The notes: generated from the sequence alone by a model not told the origin. Counted from the first letter of the stretch, positions 37,623-47,144 are shown. The stretch: 64,000 bases of DNA from Methylocystis rosea SV97 (GCF_000372845.1 NZ_KB889963.1:1236146-1300145), one strand, 5' to 3'. Numbers and translations: made by a program.

Positions 37623-38720
37623 TCAAAGCGATTGCCGCGAGATCACGCGGACTTTTGTATTGGGATCGAGCTTGTGGACGCCGAGAACGACGATGTTGTC
37701 GCCGTCCTTGACGCCGCCAGAGACAAGCGCGGCGTCGGCTTCGAGGCGCACCAATGTCACCGGGACGAGCTGCAAGTTCCCTTCGCCGTCAACCTTCCAG
37801 AGGGAAGGGCCTGTCCCCTGATTGTAGATCGCCGAGAGCGGCACGCTGACGACGGGCTGCGCATCCGAAGCGGAAATGTGCAGCGTCGCGCTCATTCCGA
37901 GCGCGACGGCGGCATCGGGATTGAGGATAGAGAAGCGCGCCGCGAAAGTGCGCGTGACCGGATCGGCGGCGGGGCTCAGTTCGCGCAGCTTGGCGCGATA
38001 GACCGCGCCGGGCTTCGACCAGAGCGTCAAGGTCGCCTCGCCCTTTCCAGCCGCCGCGGCGAACGCCTCCGGCAAGGAGACGGCGGCTTCCAGTTCGCCG
38101 GCATGGGCGATGCGCACGGCAGGCTGCCCCGCCGCGACCACTTGCCCGGAATCGACGAGCGTTTGCGTGACGACGCCGTCCGCCCCGGCGCGCAGCATGG
38201 CGTAGTCCAGCGCGTTGCGGGCGAGTTCGACCGCGCGTTCGGCCCGTCGGAACCGCCCGCGCGCTTCCTCGCCGCCCGAGCGCGCGCGATCGAGCGCCGC
38301 CTGGGCGGTCCAGCCCTTGGCGCGCAGTTCGGCGGCGCGCCGTTCATCGGCGACGGCCTGAGTTTGCGCCACCCGCGCCGCGGCGAATTCGGCGTCGGAC
38401 TGCTCCTTCTGCAGCCGCAGATCCTGCTCGTCGAGCGCCGCGATCGGGTCGCCAGCCTTCACCCGCTGGCCAACTTCGACAAAGCGTTTGACCACCTTCC
38501 CGCCGATGCGAAAACCTTGGTCGGACTCGACCCGGGGACGAATGGTGGCGACAAATTCGCGCGCTTGCGACTGCGCGGCGTAGCGCGCCGGCGCGACGAG
38601 CACCGGCCGCTCGGAGCGCTCGCTCTCTTCGGCGGACCGTTCGCCCTTGCCGTCACAGCCGGCGAGCGCCGCAGTGAGAACTGCGGCGAGCGCATAAAGC
38701 CTCGAGCGATAGCTGAGCAT
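37623..38720 (-). CDS. RND periplasmic adaptor (membrane fusion) lipoprotein
   Basis: This 365-residue protein is the adaptor of the pump. The N-terminus LAAVLTAALAGC22 is a lipobox signal, so it is probably a lipoprotein on the inner membrane. It shows the barrel-sandwich lipoyl halves (GGKVVKRFVEVGQRVKAGDP and ADGVVTQTLVDSGQVVAAGQ), an alpha-hairpin in between, and a beta-barrel. The ATG at 38720 is chosen because it gives the signal; an earlier in-frame start is unlikely. Confidence 0.92.
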   Translation of the reverse strand: MLSYRSRLYALAAVLTAALAGCDGKGERSAEESERSERPVLVAPARYAAQSQAREFVATIRPRVESDQGFRIGGKVVKRFVEVGQRVKAGDPIAALDEQDLRLQKEQSDAEFAAARVAQTQAVADERRAAELRAKGWTAQAALDRARSGGEEARGRFRRAERAVELARNALDYAMLRAGADGVVTQTLVDSGQVVAAGQPAVRIAHAGELEAAVSLPEAFAAAAGKGEATLTLWSKPGAVYRAKLRELSPAADPVTRTFAARFSILNPDAAVALGMSATLHISASDAQPVVSVPLSAIYNQGTGPSLWKVDGEGNLQLVPVTLVRLEADAALVSGGVKDGDNIVVLGVHKLDPNTKVRVISRQSL

Positions 38721-38760
38721 TGAACTCCGTCCATTGACGCCAGAGCCGCGTCTAGTTCTT

Positions 38761-38784
38761 CTGACGAGTTTCAATAATCGTCAG
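38761..38784. promoter_or_regulatory. Candidate TetR operator
   Basis: CTGACGA (38761-38767) and TCGTCAG (38778-38784) form a perfect inverted repeat with a 10-base spacer, 41 bases upstream of the adaptor start. A further CGTCAG follows directly. Position and symmetry suit the operator of the TetR repressor encoded at the end of this operon. Confidence 0.5.
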
Positions 38785-38899
38785 TCGTCAGCAATTGGTC
38801 AACAGGCAAGACAAATTTTGTTGAAGCGAAATCTTGTTCCAGGCGCTGGCTAAACCGGCCTGGTCCGTTACTGGACGCGCCGCAGCGCAGACCGGACGC

Positions 38900-38928
38900 C
38901 TTGTCGCATGGAAATGATTCTTCTATAT
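38900..38928 (+). promoter_or_regulatory. Candidate RpoH (heat-shock) promoter of dnaK
   Basis: CTTG (38900-38903) and CTATAT (38923-38928) are spaced as in alphaproteobacterial sigma-32 promoters, whose consensus has CTTG at -35 and a CYTAT-type -10. A leader of about 145 bases would follow. Confidence 0.55.
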
Positions 38929-39079
38929 GCGGCCTGCTCTTGCGGCCGGGTGAGCGCAACACAATCTTGGGAGAGCTAAGCGTGAAGGATCGCGCGGCGG
39001 GCTCATGGCGAGCCGCCGTCCTTCGCCTTTTGAACCGGACCGCTTCGGGGTCCGGCGTTCACCAGCGAAAGGAAACGAT

Positions 39080-40978
39080 ATGGGCAAAATTATCGGCATC
39101 GACCTCGGCACGACCAATTCCTGCGTGGCCGTCATGGAAGGGTCGAGCCCCAAGGTGATTGAAAACGCCGAAGGCGCTCGGACGACGCCTTCGATTGTCG
39201 CCTTCACCGATGACGGCGAGCGCCTCGTCGGCCAACCCGCCAAACGTCAGGCGGTGACGAATCCCGACAAGACCTTTTTCGCCATCAAGCGGCTGATCGG
39301 CCGCACCTATGACGACCCGATGACCAAGAAGGACATGGGTCTCGTCCCCTATAAGATCGTCAAGGCGAATAATGGCGACGCCTGGGTCGAGGCTTCGGGC
39401 AAGCAATATTCGCCCTCTCAGATTTCCGCCTTCATTCTGCAAAAGATGAAGGAGACGGCCGAGGCCTTTCTCGGCCAGACGGTCACCCAAGCCGTCATCA
39501 CCGTCCCCGCCTACTTCAACGACGCTCAGCGCCAGGCCACCAAGGACGCCGGCAAGATCGCCGGCCTTGAAGTGCTGCGCATCATCAACGAGCCCACGGC
39601 GGCGGCGCTCGCTTATGGCCTCGACAAGAAGCAGTCGGGCACGATCGCGGTTTATGACCTCGGCGGCGGCACGTTCGACGTGTCGATCCTGGAGATCGGC
39701 GACGGCGTCTTCGAGGTGAAGTCGACGAACGGCGACACGTTCCTTGGCGGCGAAGACTTCGACATGCGCCTCGTCGAATATCTCGCGGCCGAGTTCAAGA
39801 AAGAGCAGGGCATCGACCTCACGAAGGACAAGCTCGCTCTGCAGCGCCTCAAGGAGGCCGCCGAAAAGGCCAAGATCGAACTTTCGTCGGCGACGCAGAC
39901 CGAAATCAATCTGCCGTACATCACCGCCGACGCTACGGGCCCCAAACATCTGACGCTGAAGCTCACGCGCGCGAAATTCGAAGCGCTCGTCGACGATCTT
40001 ATTCAGCGCACGGTGGAGCCCTGCCGCAAGGCGTTGAAGGACGCCGGACTGTCGGCGGCCGACATCGGCGAAGTGGTGCTTGTGGGCGGCATGACCCGTA
40101 TGCCCAAAGTGCAGGAGGTCGTGAAGCAGTTCTTCGGCAAGGAGCCGCACAAGGGCGTCAACCCTGACGAAGTCGTCGCCATCGGCGCCGCGGTGCAGGC
40201 AGGCGTGCTGCAGGGCGACGTGAAGGACGTGCTGCTGCTCGACGTGACGCCGCTGTCGCTGGGCATCGAGACGCTCGGCGGCGTGTTCACGCGCCTCATC
40301 GACCGGAACACGACGATCCCCACCAAGAAGAGCCAGGTGTTCTCGACGGCCGAAGACAATCAGACCGCCGTCACCATCCGGGTCTTCCAGGGCGAACGCG
40401 AGATGGCGGCGAACAACAAGCTGCTCGGCCAGTTCGACCTCGTCGGCATTCCGCCGGCGCCGCGTGGCATGCCGCAAGTGGAAGTGACCTTCGACATCGA
40501 CGCGAACGGCATCGTCAACGTCACGGCGAAAGACAAGGCGACCAACAAAGAACAGCAGATCCGCATCCAGGCGTCTGGCGGCCTCAGCGACACCGACATC
40601 GACAAAATGGTCAAGGACGCCGAGGAGCACGCTGCGGAGGACAAAATCCGCCGCGAACTCGTCGACGCCAAGAACCATGGCGAGGCCGCGGTTCACGCTG
40701 CGGAGAAATCCGTCGCCGAATTCGGCGACAAGGTTTCGGCCGCGGACAAGAGCGCCATCGAAGCCGCTATCGCCGCGCTGAAGAGCGCCGTCGAGGGCGA
40801 CGACGCGGACGCGATCAAGGCCAGGACGAACGAATTGAGTCAGGCCTCGATGAAGCTCGGCGAGGCGATGTATAAGGCGCAGCAGGCGGACGCCTCAGGG
40901 ACGGGCGCGTCCGAGGAGGCGCCCAAGGACGACGTGATCGACGCGGAGTTCAAGGACGTCGGCGACGATAAGAAGTAA
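39080..40978 (+). CDS. dnaK: Chaperone DnaK (Hsp70)
   Basis: This 632-residue protein is the main Hsp70. The nucleotide domain opens with [16 protein letters not shown] and has the phosphate-2 motif [13 protein letters not shown]; the linker is [13 protein letters not shown]. The C-terminus is [10 protein letters not shown]. The ATG at 39080 has GAAAGGAAACG upstream; a longer in-frame start is rejected. dnaJ follows after a hairpin terminator-like structure. grpE is not in the window. Confidence 0.98.
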   Translation: MGKIIGIDLGTTNSCVAVMEGSSPKVIENAEGARTTPSIVAFTDDGERLVGQPAKRQAVTNPDKTFFAIKRLIGRTYDDPMTKKDMGLVPYKIVKANNGDAWVEASGKQYSPSQISAFILQKMKETAEAFLGQTVTQAVITVPAYFNDAQRQATKDAGKIAGLEVLRIINEPTAAALAYGLDKKQSGTIAVYDLGGGTFDVSILEIGDGVFEVKSTNGDTFLGGEDFDMRLVEYLAAEFKKEQGIDLTKDKLALQRLKEAAEKAKIELSSATQTEINLPYITADATGPKHLTLKLTRAKFEALVDDLIQRTVEPCRKALKDAGLSAADIGEVVLVGGMTRMPKVQEVVKQFFGKEPHKGVNPDEVVAIGAAVQAGVLQGDVKDVLLLDVTPLSLGIETLGGVFTRLIDRNTTIPTKKSQVFSTAEDNQTAVTIRVFQGEREMAANNKLLGQFDLVGIPPAPRGMPQVEVTFDIDANGIVNVTAKDKATNKEQQIRIQASGGLSDTDIDKMVKDAEEHAAEDKIRRELVDAKNHGEAAVHAAEKSVAEFGDKVSAADKSAIEAAIAALKSAVEGDDADAIKARTNELSQASMKLGEAMYKAQQADASGTGASEEAPKDDVIDAEFKDVGDDKK

Positions 40979-41018
40979 GCCGGGACTGGCCATAGCCGCT
41001 TCGATGCGGTAGCGAAAC

Positions 41019-41048
41019 GGGAACCCGGCGCGAATACGCCGGGTTCCC
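41019..41048 (+). terminator. Hairpin between dnaK and dnaJ
   Basis: GGGAACCCGGC (41019-41029) pairs perfectly with GCCGGGTTCCC (41038-41048) around an 8-base loop. The following TTGCGTT gives only a weak T-tract, so it may attenuate rather than end transcription and so lower dnaJ relative to dnaK. Confidence 0.6.
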
Positions 41049-41103
41049 TTGCGTTCATGTGATCGCGGCCAGGCCCGCCGCCGCGCACCATCAGAAATCA
41101 AGC

Positions 41104-42216
41104 ATGTCCAAACGCGACTACTACGAAGTTCTGGGCGTAAGCCGCACGGTCACGGAAGTCGAATTGAAGATCGCCTTCCGTAAGGCGGCGATGCAGTGTC
41201 ATCCCGATCGGCACCCTGGCGACAAACAGGCGGAAGCGCGTTTCAAGGAATTGAACGAAGCCTATCAGTGTCTGTGCGATCAGCAGAAGCGCGCCGCCTA
41301 TGACCGTTTCGGCCATGCCGCCTTTGAGCAGGGCGGCGGCTTCGGCGCCGGCGAGGGCTTCGGCGCCTCCATGGCCGATATTTTCGAGGATCTGTTCGGC
41401 GACGTGATGGGGCGGCGCAGCCGCTCGGGCGGCCGCGAGCGGGGCTCGGATCTGCGCTACAACATGGAGATCACCCTCGACGAGGCCTATCACGGCAAGG
41501 CCGCCTCGCTGAAAATCCCGACCTCGGCGACCTGCGAGCCCTGCTCGGGAACAGGCGCGAAAAAGGGCTCCAAGCCCAAGACCTGCGCGACCTGCGGCGG
41601 CATGGGACGGGTGCGCGCGCAGCAGGGCTTTTTCGCAATCGAGCGCACCTGTCCGACCTGCCAGGGGCGCGGCGAGACGATCGAAAATCCTTGCCCCGCT
41701 TGCGCCGGCGCCGGGCGCAAGACGATCGAACGCTCGCTGTCCGTCAATGTGCCGCCGGGCGTCGAGGACGGCACGCGCATCCGGCTCGCCGGCGAAGGCG
41801 AGGCGGGCCTCCGCGGCGGTCCGCCCGGCGACCTCTATATCTTCCTGTCGGTGAAGCCGCATCCGTTCTTCCAGCGCGATGGAGCGGATCTCTATTGCCG
41901 CGTGCCGATCTCGATGGTGCGTGCGGCGCTTGGCGGCGAGATCAAGGTCCATGCGCTCGACGGCTCCGAGGTGAAGCTCAAAATTCCCGAGGGCGCGCAG
42001 TCCGGACGCCAGCTCAAGGCCAAGGGCAAGGGCATGCCGGTGCTGCGCGGGCGCGACCAAGGCGACCTGCATGTGCAGATCAGCGTCGAGACGCCGCAAA
42101 AGCTCACCAAGCGCCAGAAAGAGCTCCTCGCTGAATTCGAGGAGGAGTCTTCGCACGACACGCATCCCGAAGAGACAGGCTTTTTCGCGCGGATGAAGGA
42201 TCTGTTCGGCGGTTAG
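41104..42216 (+). CDS. dnaJ: Co-chaperone DnaJ (Hsp40)
   Basis: This 370-residue protein has the J-domain with HPD in CHPDRHPGD, a Gly-rich linker ([13 protein letters not shown]), and four zinc-binding repeats: [24 protein letters not shown] and CPACAGAG. The C-terminal peptide-binding domains complete a class A DnaJ. ATG 41104 gives [11 protein letters not shown], the standard N-terminus. It stimulates the ATPase of DnaK encoded just upstream. Confidence 0.97.
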   Translation: MSKRDYYEVLGVSRTVTEVELKIAFRKAAMQCHPDRHPGDKQAEARFKELNEAYQCLCDQQKRAAYDRFGHAAFEQGGGFGAGEGFGASMADIFEDLFGDVMGRRSRSGGRERGSDLRYNMEITLDEAYHGKAASLKIPTSATCEPCSGTGAKKGSKPKTCATCGGMGRVRAQQGFFAIERTCPTCQGRGETIENPCPACAGAGRKTIERSLSVNVPPGVEDGTRIRLAGEGEAGLRGGPPGDLYIFLSVKPHPFFQRDGADLYCRVPISMVRAALGGEIKVHALDGSEVKLKIPEGAQSGRQLKAKGKGMPVLRGRDQGDLHVQISVETPQKLTKRQKELLAEFEEESSHDTHPEETGFFARMKDLFGG

Positions 42217-42339
42217 GCGGCAGAGAGTTCTATGACGCCGCGTTGTTTTTGACGCGCGCCTCTCCTATCATCGGCCCAACGGCCCTCCGATCGCGGGGGC
42301 CGTTTGCGCGTTTCATCGCGCCGGTCGGGAGGGGCTCCG

Positions 42340-42984
42340 TTGCCGCACAAAATGCAGAAAGCCAGTGGGCGCGCGAGGCTCGTCGATAACGCGCGCTTCA
42401 TCCGTCAATGGATCGAAAACCCGCGCCTCATCGGCGCCGTTTCGCCGTCCGGACGCGCGCTCGCCAAGACGATGGCTGGCTTCGTCGAACTGGATCGAGA
42501 GGGCCACATCGTCGAACTCGGGCCCGGCACCGGTCCTGTCACTCAGGCGCTGCTCGCGCGCGGAATCGCGCCCGAGCGCCTCGTCCTCGTCGAATATGAG
42601 AGCCGTTTCTGCCATCTGCTGTCGGAACGCTTTCCTGGCGTCAACATCGTGCAAGGCGACGCCTATGGCCTCAAGGCGACTCTCGACGGCAAGGTGCCTG
42701 GGAAGATCGCCACCGTCGTCTCCAGCCTGCCGCTCCTGGTGCGGCCGGAGCGCGATCGGGTCGAGCTGTTGAACCAGGCCTTCGAACTGATGGGCGACGA
42801 GGGGCTCTTCATCCAGTTCACTTATGGCCTGACCAAATCGCCGATGCCCATGCACGCCAACGGCGTCAACGGCGCCTATGTCGGGAAGGGATCGCCGCCG
42901 GTCGTGCTCAACATTCCGCCCGCGCGCGTCTGGCGCTATCGCAAGGCGGGTTACGCCGGCTTCGCCGGAAAGCGTAAGGCGTGA
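42340..42984 (+). CDS. pmtA: Phospholipid N-methyltransferase, PmtA-like
   Basis: This 214-residue class I SAM methyltransferase has motif I IVELGPGTGPVTQALL and PSGRALAKTM upstream, typical of the rhizobial PmtA type that converts phosphatidylethanolamine to phosphatidylcholine. Its place right after dnaK-dnaJ and before pyrF is the arrangement known from rhizobia. I place the start at TTG 42340, 7 bases after GGGAGG; an ATG at 42352 is possible but badly spaced. Substrate is inferred from family and order. An rRNA methyltransferase (KsgA-like) fit is weaker. Confidence 0.75.
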   Translation: MPHKMQKASGRARLVDNARFIRQWIENPRLIGAVSPSGRALAKTMAGFVELDREGHIVELGPGTGPVTQALLARGIAPERLVLVEYESRFCHLLSERFPGVNIVQGDAYGLKATLDGKVPGKIATVVSSLPLLVRPERDRVELLNQAFELMGDEGLFIQFTYGLTKSPMPMHANGVNGAYVGKGSPPVVLNIPPARVWRYRKAGYAGFAGKRKA

Positions 42985-43336
42985 AGGCGCGGGAGCGACC
43001 GATCGAAAAAACATTATAAAATTGTGGACAAGACCCGGCTGATCGGAAAGCTCTGGCAGACGCTACGGAGTGCATTTTATGGAACCCTAAGGGGGTTAAG
43101 AGACCGTGGGTTACTCATCAGCACTCCTGACGAGGATGGGCGTCTCCTTTGGACGATATCGCAGAAAGGCTAGTCTGAGCGCGTAATTTCAAAGCAGTAA
43201 ATGCTTGCTTTATGACTCTGGCTAATGCAGAACTCGGCTTCGAATCTGCCTCGCAGCGCTCGCGTCAAGCCACAATCGCGTGGATTCAGCGTATCCCGCG
43301 TTTAATCCGAGAGGCAGGTCGCCTGGAGCGCAAGAG
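42985..43336. other. Left edge of AT-richer inserted segment
   Basis: Base composition shifts visibly from GC-rich to AT-richer soon after the pmtA stop, around 43000-43020 (AAAAAACATTATAAAATTG). No integrase, transposase or recognisable gene lies here. A short AACCC/GGGTT-type hairpin is near 43084-43099. It is the 5' flank of the divergent pyrF and probably contains its promoter. Confidence 0.5.
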
Positions 43337-44104
43337 ATGTCAGCCGTGGCCGAATTGATTCGACCCGATACGAATTTTGTTGCAGATGAGCAACTCCAAG
43401 AAGCTCGTCGGCGCCTAATCGTCGCTCTGGATTTTGACACCGTAGAGTCGGCAAGAGAACTCGTCGAAGCTCTTGGGGATGAAGTCGAATTCTACAAGGT
43501 GGGGCTTGGGCTTCAACTTGCTGGAGGCGACCAATTCGCGCGTTGGCTTAAAGATCTGAAAAAAAAGGTCTTTCTAGATTACAAATATTATGACATCGGC
43601 GAAACAATTAAGCGGGCTGTTTCGCAGGCGGCTGAATTCGGGGTGGATTTCCTCACGGTTCACGGCGTTAGCGGCATCCTAGAAAGCGCCGTTGCAGGCC
43701 GCGGGAATTCCGACCTGAAAATTCTTTCCGTTACTGTGCTTACTAGCATGGACGCCAAAGATATTCAGGAGATGGGATTCCCTACGTCCATGTCTGTGGA
43801 GGAGTTGGTTGTTCATCGCGCTCGAAATGCCTTCAAGGCTGGTGTGGATGGAGTGATCGCATCTGCCCATGAAGTTGAAAAACTCAAGAACGAATTTGAA
43901 GATAGGCTCATGGTAGTCACCCCAGGTATACGCCCGCTCGGAGCGTCTCTGGACGACCAAAAGCGTATCGCGACGCCTTTCGCAGCGGTTCGATCTGGGG
44001 CAGACTATCTAGTGATCGGTCGGCCTATCACTAAAGCAAGAAACCCCGTCGAATCTGCGCACGAGATCGTGGTCGAGATGGCAAGCGCTTTAGCGGCTGA
44101 CTAA
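43337..44104 (+). CDS. pyrF: Orotidine 5'-phosphate decarboxylase, divergent copy
   Basis: This 255-residue enzyme makes UMP from OMP. Active-site residues are intact: K54 in [11 protein letters not shown], the D81-x-K83-x-x-D86 triad in [12 protein letters not shown], and the phosphate loop [12 protein letters not shown] near the end. The gene has clearly AT-richer codons than its neighbours (for example TTTCTAGATTACAAATAT), unlike dnaJ or hpnB. A native-type pyrF C-terminus survives at 45452-45586. So this seems to be an imported gene that replaced the resident one. ATG 43337 gives a normal start. Confidence 0.9.
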   Translation: MSAVAELIRPDTNFVADEQLQEARRRLIVALDFDTVESARELVEALGDEVEFYKVGLGLQLAGGDQFARWLKDLKKKVFLDYKYYDIGETIKRAVSQAAEFGVDFLTVHGVSGILESAVAGRGNSDLKILSVTVLTSMDAKDIQEMGFPTSMSVEELVVHRARNAFKAGVDGVIASAHEVEKLKNEFEDRLMVVTPGIRPLGASLDDQKRIATPFAAVRSGADYLVIGRPITKARNPVESAHEIVVEMASALAAD

Positions 44105-44173
44105 CCCTGCCAATAACCAACGCCACTAACCAAGTTCCGATAGGAATAATCTAGCGGCTGCGCCGCCGAACCT

Positions 44174-44262
44174 GACTCTGGTACCCAGAAGGGTAGAGTC
44201 GTGGGGGGCAATCCCAGGGGAAACGCTGCAAATCGTTCCTTGCCCGGCCAGCCGTCCCCACG
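44174..44262. other. Strongly structured intergenic segment between pyrF and P63C gene
   Basis: Two structures are stacked: a hairpin GACTCT (44174-44179)/AGAGTC (44195-44200) with inner ACCC/GGGT, and a larger stem CGTGGGG (44200-44206)/CCCCACG (44256-44262) with an inner GGGCAA/TTGCCC pairing. It lies between convergent genes. No T-tract follows, so a simple intrinsic terminator is not certain; a structured RNA or element end is possible. Confidence 0.5.
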
Positions 44263-44266
44263 AGGC

Positions 44267-45313
44267 TCAAGCGCAGGGCGCGTCTGAGCCTTCGTCCTCT
44301 TTAGGGGGTGGCAGTCCGAACAAGTCGCCGGGGCCTGGCGGGAATTTTTTCGTAAAAAGCTTCGCGAACTCCTCCCAAGTGTCTGACACGCTCAATAGCG
44401 TCGTGACTGACACAATTTGCTTCTCGAGGTGCGGGTGCCCGACTTCCTTGGTTAGCAATTGATGGTGAAGGTGCCTGCGACGTTTTTTTGTTGGATCGTA
44501 CGGGTTGCGCCGCTCAAGCTCGTGAACAACGCCGGGCGGCAGGGGGTCGTAAATCAAGGCCTTTGTCAGCTTCCCGATGTACGCGTTGCGAGCGTTGCTG
44601 CCTGGTTTGTATTGCCAGCCCCGGACCTTGTGCAACTCTTCGTAAAAGGAATCTGGAAAGCGCTTGGCCCAAGGAAGAAGCTCTGGTGAGATATACGCTG
44701 CAAGGATCTTCTGGAGCTCATCGCGTGCGCGAAACTTCTGATAGCCTGTGGCCTCATCAACAAGCGCGATCAAGCCGACATCGGCCAATGCACGCATCAA
44801 TGTCTCGGCACGCTGCGCTTTGTCGAGTTGCTGCTTTTGGAGGGCCTTCGCCTCGCGCGCCCGAAGCCAGACTTCGCAAACGGCACGAAGAATGCGGGCG
44901 TCGTAGCCAATTACAGTCCGCTTGCCATCTTGGTACTGGATCGGCTGAAGAGGCCCTTCAAGTAAGGCGTTGTCGATAAATGGTTTTAGCTGGCTCGGAG
45001 CGATAAATAGCGGCAAAAGGCCCCCAGCCTCTTGAGAGGCGCGTTTCAGCCTTTTTGACGCGCCGCTGCGCTCGCCAAGGATCGCATATGTAATTCCATT
45101 TTCCGTAAGAACTCGGCGCCCATCACTTAACACTGCACAAGGAATGTTCGCCTCACCGAGTTCCAGCACCCCAGGATATTCGACTTTTGGCAGAGATGCT
45201 GCCGCAAGAGCCCGCGCCTTCCCGCCTTCGGCCGCGATCCTGCTGCGTTCCTCTTGGCTCAGTTTATCGGCGCGGGCCTTCCCGCCTTTGCTCTGCTTGT
45301 TATCGATTGTCAT
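44267..45313 (-). CDS. P63C-domain protein, mobile-element associated
   Basis: This 348-residue protein has the C-terminal P63C domain: LLPWAKRFPDSFYEELHKVRG, the GKLTKALIYDPLPPGVVHEL segment, and KKRRRHLHHQLLTKEVGHP. The N-terminal part begins with a Lys-rich GGKARA repeat. P63C proteins are found mostly on prophages and mobile elements and their function is unknown. Codons are AT-richer than the chromosome norm. ATG 45313 follows AAGGGG; it is the only other gene in this inserted segment. Confidence 0.8.
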   Translation of the reverse strand: MTIDNKQSKGGKARADKLSQEERSRIAAEGGKARALAAASLPKVEYPGVLELGEANIPCAVLSDGRRVLTENGITYAILGERSGASKRLKRASQEAGGLLPLFIAPSQLKPFIDNALLEGPLQPIQYQDGKRTVIGYDARILRAVCEVWLRAREAKALQKQQLDKAQRAETLMRALADVGLIALVDEATGYQKFRARDELQKILAAYISPELLPWAKRFPDSFYEELHKVRGWQYKPGSNARNAYIGKLTKALIYDPLPPGVVHELERRNPYDPTKKRRRHLHHQLLTKEVGHPHLEKQIVSVTTLLSVSDTWEEFAKLFTKKFPPGPGDLFGLPPPKEDEGSDAPCA

Positions 45314-45451
45314 CAAGGGGCCCCTTTAGAATCGTATGAGCGAGCATATAGCTTGCTCAGGGCCGACATAGCAAGCTGTCTGGCGTATATCCCCGCTCTT
45401 AGCTTTCTAGTCGCTTGAATGGGGCGTCCTTGCATCAGCTACATAAGAGTG

Positions 45452-45586
45452 CAGAAGCGCGTCATGACGCCGCGACAGGCGATCGCCGCCTCGGCGGACT
45501 ATATTGTCGTCGGAAGGCCGATCACGCGGGCGGCCGACCCCGCAGCGGCCGCCGAGGCGATCGGCTGCGAGATGGACGGCGCCTGA
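45452..45586 (+). pseudogene. pyrF: C-terminal remnant of native pyrF
   Basis: Forty-four codons plus stop read [20 protein letters not shown], then [17 protein letters not shown] and a short tail. This is the conserved end of orotidine 5'-phosphate decarboxylase, with GC-rich chromosomal codon use. No matching upstream part exists; sequence before 45448 changes character abruptly. The intact foreign pyrF carries the corresponding DQKRIATP at about 43956-43979. The breakpoint is thus within the DQKR-encoding bases. Confidence 0.85.
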
Positions 45587-45600
45587 CAGGAGGTCGCGGC

Positions 45601-45807
45601 ATGCCCTACGCCAGCAACGCCGACCTGCCTGAAAATCTCCAGCACATCCTTCCTGAGCACGCGCAGGATATTTATCGCGAAGCCTTCAATCACGCCTTCG
45701 ACGCCCACCGCGGCGACCCGCGGCAGGAAGAGACGGCGCACCGCATCGCCTGGGCCGCCGTGAAGCGAGGCTACGTCAAGACCGAGGCGGGCTGGACAAG
45801 GCGATAG
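45601..45807 (+). CDS. ChaB-family protein
   Basis: This 68-residue protein is a ChaB-family member: LPENLQHILPEHAQDIYREA and ETAHRIAWAAVKRGYVK cover almost the whole family pattern. ChaB was named for a cation transport regulator in E. coli but its function is poorly defined. A strong ribosome site CAGGAGG precedes the ATG. It lies just after the pyrF remnant, which was probably its original upstream neighbour. Confidence 0.9.
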   Translation: MPYASNADLPENLQHILPEHAQDIYREAFNHAFDAHRGDPRQEETAHRIAWAAVKRGYVKTEAGWTRR

Positions 45808-45889
45808 GAAGGATCGGAAGGCGCGCTGGCCTGCCTTGAGCGTGAGTGCTAAAACTCGGGTGTTACCGAATCCTTACCCCGATTCGCCC

Positions 45890-47107
45890 ATGCTCGCGAT
45901 TGTCATCTCCGCCCTCGGGCTGTTCGTTTGGCTCTATCTGATCGCGCTTCGCGGCGGGTTCTGGCGTCTGACCGAACATGACCGGAACCTGGGCGGTCAC
46001 GCCGCGGTCCCGGCGACCCATGTCGTGGCGATCGTTCCGGCTCGAAACGAAGCCGATGTCATCGACAAAAGCCTGGCGTCGCTGTTCGCGCAACAGTTCC
46101 ATGGCCGCTTTGAGGTTGTTCTCGTTGATGACGAGAGCGACGACGGCACCGCCCAGGCGGCCCGGCGCTGCGCGGCCGCCAATGGCGCTTCGAGCCGCCT
46201 GACGGTTCTCTCCTCGCGCGGACCAGATGCGGGCTGGACGGGAAAGCTCGCGGCGATGCAGCGCGGGTTCGATTACGTGCGGAGCTTGCCGATCGACCCG
46301 GATTTCGTGCTGTTTTGTGACGCGGACATCGAATTTTCGCCGCATGTGCTCGCCCGCCTCGCTTCGGGCGCGACGGCGCGTGGCGCCGTCCTGACCTCGC
46401 TCATGGTCAAGCTTCGCTGCGAAAGCCTCGCGGAGCGCTGGTTCGTTCCCGCCTTTATTTTCTATTTCCAGAAGCTTTACCCGTTCCGCAACATCAATGA
46501 TCCGGATCACCCCGCGGCAGGCGCCGCGGGAGGGGTCATGCTGCTGCGGCCTGAGGCGCTCGCGACCGCAGGCGGCCTGCGGGCCATTCGCGGCGCGCTG
46601 ATCGACGATTGCGCGCTCGGCGCGCTGATGAAGGCGCAAGGTCCGATCTGGCTGGGTCTGACCGAAGACGTCCACAGCCTGCGCGCCTATCCGCGCCTTG
46701 CCGATATTTCGCGAATGGTCGTGCGGTCCGCCTACGCGCAGCTCAGCTATTCCCCCTGGCGTCTCGCCGGCGCGCTCATCGGCATGGCGGCCGCCTACCT
46801 AGCGCCGCCCTATCTGGCGCTGTTCGGCGAATCGCCGGCGCGCGAGACGGCGCTCGTCTCATGGCTCCTGATGGCGCAGGCCTATATGCCGACACTGCGC
46901 TTTTACGGCCTGTCGCGGTGGCGCGCCTTTGCTTTGCCAGGCGTCGCGGCATGCTATACGTGGTTTACGGTTGAATCGGCTTGGCGGCACCTAAGCGGCC
47001 GCGGCGGCGAATGGAAAGGCCGCTATCAGGCGCCGCGCGCGCAAAAGTCGGCGCAGCGCTTCGAAACGCCCGGCGAGATCGAGGCGAACCGCCACATCGA
47101 GGTATAG
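45890..47107 (+). CDS. hpnB: Hopene-associated glycosyltransferase HpnB
   Basis: This 405-residue membrane glycosyltransferase of family 2 has an N-terminal anchor (MLAIVISALGLFVWLYLIAL), a GT-A core with VLVDDESDDGT and FCDADIEF (metal-binding DxD), and C-terminal membrane segments. It matches HpnB, which is found in hopanoid loci and presumed to glycosylate hopanoids. ATG 45890 places the anchor at the start; TTG 45836 is possible. It leads the hpnB-C-D-E series. Confidence 0.9.
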   Translation: MLAIVISALGLFVWLYLIALRGGFWRLTEHDRNLGGHAAVPATHVVAIVPARNEADVIDKSLASLFAQQFHGRFEVVLVDDESDDGTAQAARRCAAANGASSRLTVLSSRGPDAGWTGKLAAMQRGFDYVRSLPIDPDFVLFCDADIEFSPHVLARLASGATARGAVLTSLMVKLRCESLAERWFVPAFIFYFQKLYPFRNINDPDHPAAGAAGGVMLLRPEALATAGGLRAIRGALIDDCALGALMKAQGPIWLGLTEDVHSLRAYPRLADISRMVVRSAYAQLSYSPWRLAGALIGMAAAYLAPPYLALFGESPARETALVSWLLMAQAYMPTLRFYGLSRWRAFALPGVAACYTWFTVESAWRHLSGRGGEWKGRYQAPRAQKSAQRFETPGEIEANRHIEV

Positions 47108-47144
47108 GGCGCGCCAGCGCCGTGGAGCGGCAAGACGGCGTCAT

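Larger units (their letters stand above)
38721..39079. other. Divergent control region between RND operon and dnaK
   Basis: This 359-base gap holds the palindrome at 38761-38784 and the heat-shock-type promoter at 38900-38928, plus the dnaK leader. GAAAGGAAACG is the dnaK ribosome site. No gene is evident. Confidence 0.6.

Noticed and set aside
39059-40696. Long open frame antisense to dnaK
   Set aside because: Antisense long frames are a well-known artefact of GC-rich dnaK genes; no domain is seen.
42352-42984. ATG at 42352 as the start of the methyltransferase
   Set aside because: The GGGAGG site is 18 bases away, while the TTG at 42340 is 7 bases from it; kept only as an alternative.
43212-43358. 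Short open frame (48 codons) just before the divergent pyrF
   Set aside because: It overlaps the pyrF start in another frame, lacks a ribosome site and resembles no known protein.
44267-45313. P63C protein as an integrase that would explain the pyrF insertion
   Set aside because: No tyrosine- or serine-recombinase motif can be seen in it, so it is not evidence for the mechanism.
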